64,000 nucleotides of DNA, from assembly GCF_009389715.1 (NCBI RefSeq), contig NC_052399.1, positions 24,127,146 through 24,191,145 of the forward strand. The letters are read 5' to 3'. Source of the DNA: Phoenix dactylifera (lineage: Eukaryota > Streptophyta > Magnoliopsida > Arecales > Arecaceae). A program made the position numbers and the translations under genes. Position 1 is the stretch's first letter; every line of letters begins with the position of its first letter. The notes beneath the pieces are model-generated. The model was not told the origin of the DNA and did no database searches. It saw only the letters and a program-made list of their open reading frames with translations. Shown one piece after another: positions 1 to 11,364 of this stretch.

Positions 1-1740
1 CATTTTTGCACCAAACCTGTTCCCAGACTTCAAGATGATGAGCGATCTTCCTAAAGAACCAAGAAATCTCAAAAAAATGCGAGGTGCGATCATTCTTGCG
101 CCAATGTTAACAATTCCGCTGGCGATTTCGCACCAAAAATTCTTGAAATTTTTGATCCTTCGAACTGCCAAAAGAAGGCTCTCTAGAAAGAACTAGGAAG
201 TGGAACAGATAGGATCTTTGATTAGCTCAAATATCCAAAGAAGGATCAAGAACAATGCTGGCGATATAAAACCAAGAAAAAGAAAAGATCATCCTCTTCG
301 ACAGCCAAGATTGGAGACCGAAAATAGGAGATTGAGAGGGAGGAGAGGAGAATGGAATGCGGGGAGCCCGAGACAAGTGGAGACTGTTGGGCTTCTTGGA
401 GCCGCGAAACCTCCGACCTTTATTTTTGGTTTGTTCGTTCTTTCCTTTCCTTCGTGTTTTATTTTTCTTGTTTACTCTTCCAACGAACGAACGACTCGGT
501 GCTATTTATAGTCTATGGAGAGCTTTCGGCTCCTGAAAGGCTGTGAAGACCACAGAAAAAGAGGAGGGAGGGGCGATCCGAGGAAACTGGGAATCGACCC
601 AACTGACGGCGTTAACTCTGCAACAGCCTGACTAATTGCAAATTTTGGCACAATAGAGCGTGTCAAAAATAAATTGAAGAAAGTGTGACGTTAGGCTGAC
701 GGCGTCTTCCATGGAACAATTTCGTAAATTCGTTGCCGCCTCAGAGCATTTGACCACGTGCACGCGGAAGCCATGTCACCTTCTCAACGGGACCGTTTGC
801 TTTCAGTTAAGAAAACAGTTTTACGGTCCGTCGACTCGGCATGGTAGTCAGAAAACATCAAACAATTGTCAATTTTTTCAATCTAGAAAGCAATCCAGCA
901 AGTTACGTGCCAATCATACACTACAAAGTCCACCAAAAGGTCCATCCCCAATTGACATTTTGAAAGGCCATCAATACTGACAACTATCTTTTTGAAAAAA
1001 AAAATTATTAACATGAAGTATGGAAGGTAACAACCTCCCAGACAAAGCCATCCCAATGCAAAACACAAATTTCATACTGGTATAATATAAATATAAACAA
1101 CATCTTGCTACTGCCCTGATCAACAAAGCTAACTGATAGCCACAATGACAATATACATATACAATACAAACTTGCTTTCCCTATAACTTTAAGCAAGTGG
1201 AAAGCCACAAATCGATGGAAAAATGCAAGAATTTTCTAGTTCAATTAAGATCTCACATGTTCACCAAAAAAACAAAACGGAAAAAAAAAGATCTCACAAG
1301 TAAGAAGCATGAAGATCACAGCCATGAATGGAGATCAACAGATGACCTAATCGCAATGAAATTTACAAATAAATATTTAACAGAACAACAACATTAACCA
1401 TTAAACAGAGCTTATTAATGGCAAGCATTGGATGCGGCACCGCAGACATTCTTATAAAATTGTCAAGACTTGCCTCAATTCAGCCAGTAATTGAATAAAT
1501 AGCCAAAATAAACCTTGTGCACTACCAATAAATTCAAAAAGAAAAAAGAAATTGTACCAGTGCCATTGATAAAATGCAGGTCATATCAAATTGGCATAAC
1601 TTTCTAAAGCATTAAGATCATACATTTGTCACCAGTCACGTTAATTCACTATACAAACATAACATTAAATAAATATGCTTGCAATCCATTTTTGAATAGC
1701 TCATGCAAGCACATCTCCAGAATTTCCTAGTGATACTGCA
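1..1740. other. intergenic, no gene recognised
   Basis: Apart from the possible TATA box at 502-511, I see only short unsupported open frames and AT-rich sequence. Roughly 1650-1906 should contain the 3' UTR of the kinase gene that ends at 1907, but no clear polyadenylation signal could be fixed. Confidence 0.4.
502..511 (-). promoter_or_regulatory. possible TATA box of a gene left of the window
   Basis: The minus strand reads CTATAAATAG, a near-ideal plant TATA box. Leftwards it is followed by a pyrimidine-rich stretch resembling a 5' leader (about 480 down to 200). No convincing coding exon follows before the left edge, so the gene itself would lie outside. The motif is self-complementary, so strand is inferred from the leader-like sequence only. 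Confidence 0.3.
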
Positions 1741-1906
1741 CCACCTTTAAGTTGTAGCTGACATGTCAGATGGGTTACAATTAAGAAAAGCTTGCACATC
1801 AAAATTCTCTAGCCCAAAGGCACTCATCTCCAGGACAGGAAAATGTATGAGATTGTTGTTGCACGAGGGAGCGAATTCTCGATTGTCATGGCTAGAAAAT
1901 GGAACT

Positions 1907-4900
1907 TCATGATACCGTTCTGCCATAGCATATGGATGCAATATAGAGGTTTTTTGCCCATTTTTCCTGCAAGTAAATAGATTTGTCGATAACAAAGCCA
2001 AAAGACTTGATTGCAGACATCGAACAAAAAAGATTAAATGCACCTACCTTCACATGTTGACTAGGAAAGGCTGAGGTTCTGAGAGTCTCTTGTGTTTCAT
2101 CTGCAGGCTTCCGTCTGGGTACACTCAGAACAAAAGCCGCCTGGTCCCATGTTGCAGCAGTTGCTGTTATACGATAACCACCATCCCACCTCCGATGAAT
2201 ACCTTCGCTGGGGTATAAGAAATCAAGCTCCACAACCTGGGGAACAGGATAGGAAATCAGCAACACAACATCAAAATATAGCTTCCTGCAGTAACCCCAT
2301 TACCAAAATACAAATAGACAGAGGGGAAAAGTTGACCTGATCTGAAAAACCAGCATTTCGAGACATGACAACTGCCCATCTGGTACCTGCAGTGGCCATG
2401 GCAGTTACATAGAATCCCTCCTTCCATTTTTTGTTTATCCACTTAAATGGAAATGAATCGCTAACTTTGTAGGACTGCTGTGCATATTGTGTACCTGGAG
2501 AAGAAACCATGAGAGCTTATGAGCTATGAGCACAATTGCTTAACATTTCCAAACTTCAAAATAATAAGACGTTAAGGAAATTACCTTTTGACATCACAAC
2601 CAAAGAACTTCCGTTATTTGCCCCTGCCAATGCACTAATGTAAAAATTTTTCTCCCATTGTTCCATTATCCATTCCTTTACACAAAACCACCAGGCATAA
2701 CAATAATATATTAGCAGAAAAATACATGCCAGTTTGTGCATGATGTGAATGACATTATCTCAGATGATATAGCATGACAAGCAAGAATGCCTGGGTACTC
2801 ACTTTGTGAAGAAAACATGGTGAGAGTTCATAAACTTGAGCAGTATAACCAGTGCCAGCATCCATAATCAGGGCCCAGAGATTTGTGCAAGAAGCGACCG
2901 AGCTAATGAATAATCCATCTTCATTTCCTTTCTCAATATGTTGTGCGAGTCTTGCATCTGCAACATTGTAGTGATACCTGCAACATCAAAGAGAACTGAG
3001 CCATTATTCTTTATTTTTACAATTTTTGCCAAGCACAATGCATTGTTGAGGCCCAACCTTTGCTTCATAGGACGCCTGGCATTGTAGACACTAATCCATT
3101 GTGTTGCAGGCATCCCCATTCGGACCTTCTTCTTTGGTTGCTCTTCATCCTCATCTTCGATCATCAGCCGGCCTCTCTTTTGACCAACCTGGTATATAAG
3201 CTTCATAACATATAACTAGAGGTTAGATAGGCAATGGAATGAGCTAGAAGCAGAAAGTTACTTTAATGGAAAAGAGTAGGGAAGAAAGAACATCAATGTA
3301 CCTTCTGAGCACCATCTGTGTTGATCGGCCTAATATCTGGATTTGGACCTACTATGCCATCAAAAAGGGAGATGCACTTTGCATAATTAGGTTCTTCATC
3401 AAACTTTAAGTTGACAACATACTCAACAAACTGTTTAAATGGTTGTGGGCAAAAGCAACACAAAGACTCTGGAGAAGTAGCCATCTTTTTCTTGCAAACG
3501 AGGAAGCCCTTATTCTCACCCTACAAACAGCGGGGAAAGAAAAGGCATGAGATGAGCAGGAAAGAGTCGTAGCACTTCGATATTGTTTCAAACAGCTATA
3601 CCTGGTATCCCTGCCAAGGTAGACGACCACGGAGGAGAAAAATGAGGGTGTAAGCAAGGGATTCTAAATCATCTCTCCTGCTCCCAGTTCTTCCAAGGTG
3701 AGCATGCACACTAGCATAGCGCACTGTTCCCCTGCAATATTGAGATGCAGGATTAAGATATGAGGACATGGTCAACAGGATAACAACAAAAGGCACTACA
3801 ACCGTGAATTTTCATTTTATTGAAGACCACAGCTATACAAAAATCAATAATTAATTTCATTATATACCTGAAAACATCTGGCCTTTGGTCATACTCAACA
3901 TGCTGACCCGTAGCAGTCTCCTTCCACCTAGTGGCTGAAAATGAAACAGTTGAAAACGCGACATCCTAAGTGATACATAATACTTGGATATATGAAATCT
4001 CCATGTCGACAATAATTTGACAGACGACAATGTTATATAATGCCAAAAAATTACCTAATCCAAGATCAACAAGAAAAAGTTTCTTCTCATCAGGAGTTCC
4101 AGGAGGGCCAAGTAAAAAATTCTCAGGCTTCACATCTCCATGCACGTAACTGTCAAAAATAGGGGCTCAAAGTTATATATTAATACCATAAAGAAAAAAT
4201 AGCAGTATCTAATTATATGATGCGAGAAGACAACAGAATTCCAAGAAAATACAGAAATAATCGGAGCTTATGACCCAAAGGCGAAAAAGACCCACCCTTT
4301 AGAATGCATCTTCTCCAATATGGAGATTGCTTCAATAGCAATACATGCAACCATTTCAATAGACATTCTGTATGACTCAGAAACAAAAGGACAAACCAGT
4401 CAAGTTATATAAGTGAAAATGAAAAAGATTAAGTGCAATGACCAATAGCAATTTGAATACTCACGTATGAGAATTATTATTCCAAACATCCCATAGACTT
4501 GGACCCAGCATATCCATGACCTGTACATTATGGTATCATATTTTAAGCATATCAAAAATGATGTGGGGAAAAATAATAATGTGAATACTAGCATATAAAT
4601 GGAGATGGTAAATTTGTAGAGAAGGTTTTCCATTACCATGACATAATAGTCACCTTGGCGGCCTTTGTAATGGACTTGGGGCACACCATGAATGCCACCA
4701 AGAGTGCTGCACAGATGCTAGTTAATGTGAATCATAAAGAAGAAATGCGACGCTAACTTAAGATTTCTAGATAGAAGTTAGAAGCATACAGAAAACTATG
4801 GGAAAATAGTAATAAATAGTATAAAGAGAATAAGGTCACCTACTTGTAGACCTGCCATTCATAAGGGGGTCCATGGTTACATCCTTTGCTGCTCCGGTGC

Positions 4901-7900
4901 TCAAATTTTAATGCCACCTAAATCGCATGAACAGAAAGGTGCATGTCACATGGTGGACTTTAGTAACAAAAAGAAAGCAATTATGTTCCAGATACAAAAT
5001 AACCAGAAAGAAGAGATGCATACCTCTACAGCATTAGGACCGGTAGTCCGATCATTTGCATTGGTCACAGAAATACGGCGACCTACATATACTTGTCCAA
5101 AGCCTCCTTTCCCAAGCTTCCTTTCAATTCTATACGTTGGTGAATTGCCAATCTGGACCTGTGAAGAGATGGAAAAGTATATGCATGAGCAAAGTGAGTG
5201 TTTCAGAAAGCATTTTATGATTGCCGCAATTGAAAGCTCGTTAGGTTTTTACATACCATTCAAGTGATATTATTTCATTTATGGGAACCAACATTCTGTT
5301 ATTGGATAAAAGGGACACATTCTGAAGCAAAGTAGAATAACCAGAATGGTCATGTAACTTAAGTAACGTAAAAGGTTACTTCAAGTCTTTGCTCGGTGCA
5401 ACTTTGTACCATACATCAGATTCAAATGCTATCCTTTGAAATCCTTGCATTGTGGTAAGCTTGACACTATTTAAATCCACCACTACTACACACAAATGCT
5501 GTGGGTGGTTAGTTGGGACATTTGTTGCTACTTTTCAAACACTTATTGTATTCTTATATGGTACCAAAGTTCTTTTTGGGCCTTCTATAAGAGGTACAGA
5601 GAATAGTAATCCATTAAAACTCCATCCCCATTAACAAGTATGAAGAGTCCATCCCTCTCTTCATGCCACGTCATTGCAAGAATGCTTCACTAAACCAGCA
5701 ACAGAATGAATCAACCCCAGACAACTGCTTGAAAATGGCCAATTTTCTACAAAATCTGAAGGGCTTCAAGCCTTCAATGCACTCACTAGATCTTCCAATA
5801 TAATTTCCCTTTTCTAATGGTCGGATATGATTTGTATGCCATGCTGGTCCAGTAGCCAACTTCCACTACCAAATCCATAAATCCATAGATTTGTTTGTTT
5901 CCAAGTAGATTTGCTCCTTTCTGGTATGAGTTCAACATGCAAGAACCGCAATTCGTGCTAGTACATTACATGCGCACTTCTATTTCTTCATGCTTGATTT
6001 GGCCCCCCTGTTCTCCTGTTTGCTGTGGTGGTGGTGGTGGTGGTGGTGCTGCGACAGAGAGGGGGGCTTGGGGGTCATGAACCCCTTTATTCCATTCATC
6101 AAATCTGAAAGGCCACTCTTGAAGGTATTTAATACTTTCCCCATTGTATGCTCATTATTACCTCAAATGTTCTTTTAGTGAAGAGAGTGTGCATGTGTAT
6201 ATACATGTCAGCAGTGAGTTGTAACTCTAGGTCTGTCATTTTTCTTTTGAATTTGCTATTAGTTTCTTTGGTAATTATCTTAAACCAATTGCCCTACTAT
6301 CTTAGATGTCCATCTTTCTCATCTATAGACGCTTGGGAGCCACCTTTAGAAACTGCATACCCTCATAATAACTAACAAACTTTTCCATTCTATCATGAAG
6401 GTCCTAATTAATGGGCATTCATCTTAGCTCTCTTTCCAAATATAACTGAGCTCTAGAAAAGATTCTATTCTCATAAGCTTGTCTCTCATATAACCCAATT
6501 AATCAGGAATATACGTTACTTATCTTCCTTAATTGAAAATTATGGAGTGCAATAGCACTTCTACACATCTGAATATGACATTGTGCAACAATCAATGACA
6601 CTAAAAAGCTGGAGTGTCCTGCTTATGTCAGCTAGAAGCACACTTTTTTGGGAATGTCTTATCAAAGAACACCTTATTCCAATTAGTGACACACGAATTT
6701 GTAATGATGTTACTACTAAATAATATTACTCTAATGCGTCTAGACCTTTCAAGTGAAATGAAACACCTATTTTCTTTTTCTTTAATGTTATTATGGCACA
6801 AATATAATGTTTTTCAAATAAAAGTGCTTTTAACTAGCCATCAGCATATTTTAAGATATTTGTGTTTTTTGTTCCTTCCTTTTACAGATTGTAGGTGATG
6901 CGGAAGTACTCGACGATGGCTTGTGAAGGCATAGCTGGACATGAGGAAGGGAATAGGATTTAGGGGAAGAAATCATCTTACTAGTAAAACAAGGAAAGGA
7001 AAGATGCTTTTAACTAATATTAAAAGTTATAAAGGCCAATAAAAAAATTATGTTTTGGCCTTTTGAGGATATATAAATCCTAAGAATAAGTTTCTAAATT
7101 AACATACCATTTGGTGGTTGTCCGTGATAATCTCATAACAGATATTTAGCTATGAAATAAGATGAAAAGTACAGTTTAGAAGAGTAAAAAGATAGATAAC
7201 ATTAGTAAAGATCAGAAATAATAAGAGTGGATATGGGTGATCAAGGAGGGGGAGAGAAAAAGGATAGGAAGGGCCGAACATGACCAACCGATATCTTTCA
7301 TTCATTCAAATAGTTCCCAGAACATCTAATAGCCAGCCATAAGGCCCTTTATAGCTTTTACGTGACATGATTTACAAGTAAACTAGAATTCATTAGAACC
7401 AAAAAACCAATCTCTACATGAACAGCCAAGATCTTTCATGAAATGCAACATACAGGATCCCAAATATATAGAGAGAGATACTTAAAACAACCGAGTTTTT
7501 TTTTAATAAATCCTGATAACTTATTGAATTATCCAACCCAGCATATACCTAAAGTAAGACTCTTGCACACTAGTCCTACTTAAAAACAAACCTTGAAGCC
7601 CACTTCAGAATTACATTAATGAAAGCTAAAAAAATGCAATAAAATTCATTCTCCTTGAAATGTGGTGCATTCAGAAACATATGCTGATGCATTTAGCCAC
7701 ATATGCAGATGCAACTGCTTGGCTGCACTGCATTGTCTACATGCAAACATACCGCATATGACCCAAAAAGGTAGTCCATTTAGCATTGTGAATCTGTATA
7801 TACATCCCACTTTTATGTCGTCCCATGCAAATGGAGCATGTTCAAGCTGATGCTTAGGTTGGCGTTCAATTTTGAGCGGGCCAGATATTGGTATTAATAA

Positions 7901-10219
7901 TACTGACATGTTAGTTATGCTATAACTATTACTATTAGCCTATTAGGTTTTAGGCACCATTTAAGCACTAATTTTTGGTTGTATAGCTATTAATATTGCT
8001 ATTATTTATCCAAAAAATGTTGCTGTTATTATCATTTCTTTTGCTGTATTTAAATGTTTCACTTATCTTTTATTTTTTTAAAAAGAAACAGGAAGACCCA
8101 ACCAGACTATAATTACCCAAGTCTAGATTTCAAGGATGCACCGTCTAAGAATCAAACTCGAATATCTAGTTGCTAAGAAAACATGTATAACCACTGGGAC
8201 AAGCCCCAATTCACATATTCAGCCTAATACCGCATATGCCTTGTATGGCCTCTTGACTGACCACACATTGTAACCAACATTTTAGAATAAAAAAGGCAGC
8301 CCAATGGACAAGGTTCCCGCATTACGGGATCTAAAGAAAGTCAAAAGTACGCAACCTTACCTCTGCATGCGAAGAGGCAGTTCTATGTTTCGAACCCGTG
8401 ACCTCCAGATCATCATGGAGCAATCTTACCGTTGTGCTCAGGCTTGCCCTCAGTAACGACCTTTTAAATGCCAACAAATATTGAACTACTTTTTTATGCC
8501 ATCATTATTATACACAAATGAACCCATGTCATTTGGAAGATAAATTCCTAAGCACTGGACAACACCTAAGTACTTGGAACACTTGTCATGTCTCTATATA
8601 GGATTGCCATAGACACCTCTTGCCCCCCTTCCTTCTCGCCTATTGGATCCCTCCTCAAATTTTCCTTATAATCCATGCCTTTACTAAGCCTTATTTGCAT
8701 TAATCTAGTATCTTTTCTCATAAGCCCCACCACTATTAAATGCTCGCCTTAACTTCGCTCATATAATAAACTCAGTAAGACATTGCATCGGCAATATTAT
8801 TCCTTCATTTTTTAGTAAAAAAAATCTTCAATACATAGAATAATTTATCAATAATCCAATAAAATTTTAGTAGAAGTACTCCACAAACAGATAATCTTAT
8901 CTATTATTTAATAAAAGTATTATCCGGCCAGTTATCTATATCCTATTCGATTCTAGACTATTTCTTCACTTCTCAAGAAAAATTACCAGAATCGATGATT
9001 ATAGAATGAAGAGGGAAAATAGAAAAGAGTCACATATCAAAAGGAAATATATCAAGCTATGATACAAAAGTTTCAGTACATGTAATGAGCAATTCAAAGA
9101 TAGAACATGCAATGGAACTGAGGAGTCAAGTGTCCAGAAAGGGTACATAATCTTTGTGCAATTATCAGATTATACATTATAACTTTAGCAGAAGTTAGAA
9201 GTTCTTATCAAATTCTAAATAATTAAAGAATCTAAAAAAGTAATTCTATACATGATTCTAAATCATATGTTCTTCAGCAAAAAAAGACGGTACATGGGCA
9301 CAAAACAAGACAAGAGCTGAATTTGTGAAAGGAGGAGACTTTAAATGGGGCATCAAGCACAACCCGAAAATAATTCCAGTAGAAGACTATAAGACAGAAA
9401 CAGTTTAAGGAATTTTCGAAGTTCACCATGACGGAAGACATAGATCTTGATGGACTAAAATTCATAAATGCCAACCAAAATGTTAAATGAGGTCTTGTCG
9501 TCATGTTAACGGTATTCATTCGGTTCAAATAGTTTCGAGTCTGATGGATGCCACAATTCGAAGAACAAATTTTGTTGATACCAAGAATCCAAAATCAAAC
9601 AAGTGAAAACCAGATTGAGGGGAAAAACTGTACAAAAAGCAGAAAAACAAATCAATTTCTTTCCTCATTAATTGAAAAAAGAATCTTCGGTCATAGAGAA
9701 ATAAACAACAAGATGAAACGAAATACAATTGCGAAATGAACCACAAGATGAAACAAAATACAATCTTTTCTTTCTTTTGAAATGGAAAGGCTAGCATTTT
9801 TCATGGGAACCAAACACCCCCCTGCAACATTTCTTCCAGATCCCCGAAAATCATTACTAGAAATCAAAAAGAAATTTTCCGTTCAAACAAGAAACGGTTA
9901 CCTTTTCTGGAACCGGCGCGGTGCTCCCCTCATCCTCCCCACCAGGGAGCTTATCGGCGCTCCTGGCACCACTGTCAAACTCATCCATCCTCCTCTCCCC
10001 AACCCCTTCCTTGTTATCCTCCCCGATCTCCCCTCCGCCCTCAAGAAACCTGATCTCCTCCTTCCGCTCGGCAGACCTCGTCACCACGTTCTCATCACCC
10101 GCCGCCTGCTGCTTGTTCCTCGCCGCCCTCTTCCTTCTGCCGGCTGCCGGTTTCTCGGCCTGGACTATCGGATTCGGCTGTGCCCGGCCCCTGCGTACTC
10201 CGCTGCGGAGCTCCGGCAT
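1907..10219 (-). CDS. HD16: casein kinase I-like protein, HD16/EL1 (MUT9-like kinase) type
   Basis: Sixteen coding exons on the minus strand: 10219-9902, 5158-5024, 4917-4844, 4706-4637, 4520-4465, 4367-4296, 4149-4055, 3934-3868, 3731-3602, 3520-3302, 3188-3058, 2977-2803, 2675-2585, 2494-2337, 2236-2048, 1966-1907. They sum to 2040 nt (679 aa), all with GT-AG borders and consistent phase. The protein starts [14 protein letters not shown]. The kinase domain spans about residues 115-400: glycine loop GKGGFG 122-127, VALK lysine 155, catalytic loop HGDVKPEN 245-252 (Asp247), and DLG 270-272 replacing DFG. A basic patch, PKKKVR, lies near 430. The long C-terminal region is typical of plant HD16/MLK proteins and ends GRTVS. 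Known relatives are nuclear-acting kinases: rice HD16/EL1 affects flowering and gibberellin signalling, and Arabidopsis MLKs phosphorylate histone H3 and associate with clock and light-signalling complexes. Orthology to HD16 rather than a paralogue is inferred. Intron 1 is about 4.7 kb and holds SINEs. Confidence 0.95.
6024..6048. repeat. (GTG)n microsatellite
   Basis: Eight tandem GTG triplets, followed by GCTGCG and a GA-rich stretch, inside intron 1 of the kinase gene. Confidence 0.9.
8075..8210 (-). mobile_element. tRNA-derived SINE
   Basis: Read on the minus strand, the element begins GGGGCTTGTCCCAGTGGTTA, resembling a pol III A box, then about 35 nt later has TATTCGAGTTTGATTC, resembling a B box. 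A short tRNA-unrelated body ends in an A/T-rich tail near 8060-8080. This head-body-tail order is that of plant SINEs. I could not identify a target site duplication. It lies in intron 1 of the HD16-like gene, in the same orientation as the gene. Confidence 0.55.
8289..8453 (-). mobile_element. tRNA-derived SINE, second family
   Basis: The minus strand reads GGCAAGCCTGAGCACAACGG (A-box region), then GGTCACGGGTTCGAAAC (a strong B box), then a body with CCTCTTCGCATGCAGAGGTA and CGTAATGCGGGAACC, ending GGGCTGCC and a T-rich tail. I recognise this layout as a common angiosperm SINE type, although I cannot assign the exact family name. It is about 80 bp from the other SINE, with the same orientation. 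Confidence 0.7.
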
Positions 10220-10909
10220 CCTTCACCCATCCAATCCCATCCCCTCAAAACCCTAGATTCCACACCGGTTCCTCGAAACCCTAGCTCGATTGCCTCAAAG
10301 AGAAGCGCCCAGCGAGAGGAATCTCGAAACGGCGCGGCACGGATGGGGTGGCGGGATCGGCGATCGGAGACCGGAGGTCAAGGGAATTGGGAAATGGGGA
10401 GAATTCCGGCTTCGATTGAGATAGATTTGGGGGAGGATAGATCGAGGGCTAGGGTTTCGAAAGGAAGAGAGGAGATTTTTTGGCGAAGCGGGAAGGGAGA
10501 GGGCGCTTTGGAGTTCATCGACAGGGGAAAGCTACGCAGGCGACGGGGATGACGCGTTGAGGTGGGGGATAGGGTAAGTATTTATTCGTGCTGGAGTGAT
10601 GGTATACCGGAGCGCATACGATCGTACACGTGGCGGCTATGCGAAATCATACGGTTGTTACTCGTATCGGTGGACTCGTCTGACCGCTGATGACTGCACG
10701 TGATCTTTGCGCACTGTATTGCGCGCATTGCCTGCGAATCTTTTTATTTTGGTCAACTACTTTGATCATTGAAGGGTGGACGAGTCAAGGCTTCAGAAGC
10801 CTCCACACTAGGGTGCGTCCGAATGAGTTGGTCTAGTTGAATTCAACGAGGTCCAAACTCAAACCCTCTAAACATGGCCTTTCTTCTCGATTTCGATCAT
10901 CTTACTAAG

Positions 10910-11364
10910 TGCCCGTTTGGTTCGCGGAAAAAGAAAGAAAAAAAGTATGGTCAACAAAAAAGTATGAGATACCTCTTGTTTGGTTGGAGTTTTCAAAGGA
11001 GAGAGACGAGAAAGTTGTATTTTCATGGAAAAGTCTTTCTCATGAGAAACATGGAAAAGTTATTTTCCCATTAGACGGAAATTACTTTATTTTTATTTTT
11101 TTCCAAAAACACTCTTCAACATTAAAGAAGCATTAAAGAGGCATTAAAAACCTAATTTTTATTAAGGGCATAATAGAAATTATACATAACTTTTCCAGAA
11201 AAGTGGATGGCCAACCAAACATAAGTACTTTAGAAATTTGTCACTTTCTCATGGTCAATCAAACATTCCAAAAGTACTTTTTTTAGGCATTCTCTTTCTA
11301 AAAATTTATTTTTTAAAAATTATATTTTTTAAAAAAAATGCTTTCCGTAAATCAAACGAGCCCA
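10910..11364. mobile_element. MITE with TGCCCGTTTGG-type ends
   Basis: The left end reads TGCCCGTTTGGTTCGCGGAA and the right end, reverse-complemented, reads TGGGCTCGTTTGATTTACGG, giving imperfect terminal inverted repeats. The 455-bp interior is AT-rich and non-coding. A relative lies at about 17656-18118. The ends resemble hAT-like plant MITEs, but no clear 8-bp target duplication is visible, so the superfamily is uncertain. It lies just upstream of the HD16-like gene's promoter region. Confidence 0.55.

Larger units (their letters stand above)
5159..9901 (-). other. long first intron of the HD16-like gene
   Basis: This 4.7-kb intron separates the N-terminal exon (residues 1-106) from the exon carrying the glycine-rich loop. 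The phase is 0 on both sides (GAAAAG before the donor, GTCCAGATT after the acceptor). It contains a GTG microsatellite at 6024-6048 and two tRNA-derived SINEs at about 8075-8453. The rest is AT-rich with no supported coding sequence. First introns in plants often carry regulatory sequence, but nothing specific is visible here. Confidence 0.8.

Noticed and set aside
9782-10552. 256-codon plus-strand open frame
   Set aside because: It is the antisense of the HD16-like first exon and its GC-rich leader. The minus frame has the recognised MPELRSG start and the phase-0 donor.
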